15,566 nt of DNA from JBEKSX01 sp049516635 (lineage in GTDB: Bacteria > Bacteroidota > Ignavibacteria > Tepidaquicellales > OLB5), in assembly GCA_049516635.1 (NCBI GenBank), contig JBEKSX010000072.1:1-15566 (forward strand), read 5' to 3'. Positions 15,242-15,566 of the stretch are shown here, in pieces. The number at the start of each line of letters is the position of its first letter. Within the stretch, counting starts at the first letter, position 1. The notes under the pieces were generated by a model. That model was not told the DNA's origin. It searched no databases and saw nothing but the letters and a program-made list of their open reading frames with translations. A program made the translations under genes and the position numbers.

Positions 15242-15304
15242 TTAGTTTATAAAGTTTATAAGGTTTTTAAGGTTCATCAGGTTCATAAGGTTTCTAAGGT
15301 TTTT
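15242..15304. repeat. 9-nt tandem repeat, about seven units (consensus AAGGTTNNT)
   Basis: Successive 9-mers are TTAGTTTAT, AAAGTTTAT, AAGGTTTTT, AAGGTTCAT, CAGGTTCAT, AAGGTTTCT and AAGGTTTTT. The array is imperfect but in strict 9-nt register. The period is a multiple of three, yet no supported ORF runs through it. Confidence 0.85.
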
Positions 15305-15390
15305 AAAATATATTAGTGTTCTTGATAAAACCTTGAAATTCTTAAATAATTTTGAACTTTCAATTTTAAATTTTCAACTTCCTACCCCCC
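15305..15390. other. A/T-rich spacer with no gene
   Basis: Between the tandem repeat and the inverted-repeat cluster I see only A/T-rich sequence with no ORF of note. No gene is supported anywhere in 15204-15566. Confidence 0.6.
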
Positions 15391-15473
15391 ACTACTTAAA
15401 GTAGTCTCAAGTAGTCAGGTTGCTCAGAATCACCACTTTTGGGTTATTTAAGTAGTGACTACTTAGTAGTACT
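15391..15473. repeat. Cluster of ACTACTT/AAGTAGT inverted repeats
   Basis: Perfect inverted pairs are ACTACTT-A-AAGTAGT (15391-15405) and AAGTAGT-G-ACTACTT (15450-15464). There is an additional AAGTAGT at 15409-15415 and an AGTAGTACT at 15465-15473. The two hairpins present their arms in opposite order, so the 15391-15464 block can also fold as one larger stem. Confidence 0.75.
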
Positions 15474-15481
15474 AAGGTGTC

Positions 15482-15520
15482 ATTCCCGCCCGCTTACAGC
15501 GGGTAGACACCAGAGGGAAT
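15482..15520. repeat. ATTCCC...GGGAAT element with internal CCCGC/GCGGG hairpin
   Basis: Outer arms ATTCCC (15482-15487) and GGGAAT (15515-15520) enclose a second hairpin CCCGC-TTACA-GCGGG (15489-15503). The flanks TC before and CCAGT after resemble a dispersed intergenic repeat type (TCATTCCCGC...GGGAATCCAG) seen in many bacteria, similar in outline to the Neisseria dRS3 element. Confidence 0.6.
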
Positions 15521-15566
15521 CCAGTTTAGAACCCCTCTCGGCTTCGCCGTTTCTCCCCTCCTCCTA

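Overview
The window looks like chromosomal DNA of a Bacteroidota/Chlorobiota/Ignavibacteriota-type bacterium. This is inferred from moderately AT-rich DNA, start codons mostly preceded by A/T-rich sequence rather than clear Shine-Dalgarno motifs, a TAnnTTTG-type promoter candidate upstream of an outer-membrane protein gene, and the style of the methyltransferase and beta-barrel proteins. No gene pins the lineage more precisely.

Positions 2-8492 hold a compact, same-strand heme biosynthesis operon, entered in the middle of hemC: hemC (3' half), hemD, hemE, hemN, hemH, hemG (HemY-type), hemB, hemL. Together these take glutamate-1-semialdehyde to protoheme by the C5, protoporphyrin-dependent route. 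HemL makes 5-aminolevulinate, HemB porphobilinogen, HemC and HemD uroporphyrinogen III, HemE coproporphyrinogen III, HemN (radical SAM, oxygen-independent) protoporphyrinogen IX, HemG protoporphyrin IX, and HemH inserts iron. Only glutamyl-tRNA reductase (hemA) is missing and it probably lies just upstream. Spacing is tight, with an 8-nt hemH/hemG overlap. The hemD reading frame extends about 48 codons upstream of its first GTG and contains the conserved HemD N-terminus, but has no ATG/GTG/TTG start there.

Positions 8585-13103 carry three further plus-strand genes not obviously tied to heme: a methyltransferase with an N-terminal four-cysteine zinc-ribbon-like motif, a large secreted alpha/beta-hydrolase (esterase or S9-like) and a second class I methyltransferase. 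A tiny membrane-protein-like ORF (12138-12282), apparently broken by one base, sits between the last two.

Positions 13139-13430 are the most unusual stretch. An intact tRNA-Arg(ACG) is flanked on both sides by degraded copies of itself. Short GC-rich palindromes replace parts of the D-loop and anticodon loop of these copies, and a 41-nt perfect repeat covers the 3' half of the tRNA.

On the minus strand follow an outer-membrane beta-barrel protein gene and a DUF116-like cysteine-rich protein gene. The last 360 bases (15204-15566) contain no gene but are dense in repeats: a 9-nt tandem repeat, a cluster of ACTACTT/AAGTAGT inverted repeats, and an ATTCCC...GGGAAT element. I see no CRISPR array, transposase or clear defence system.
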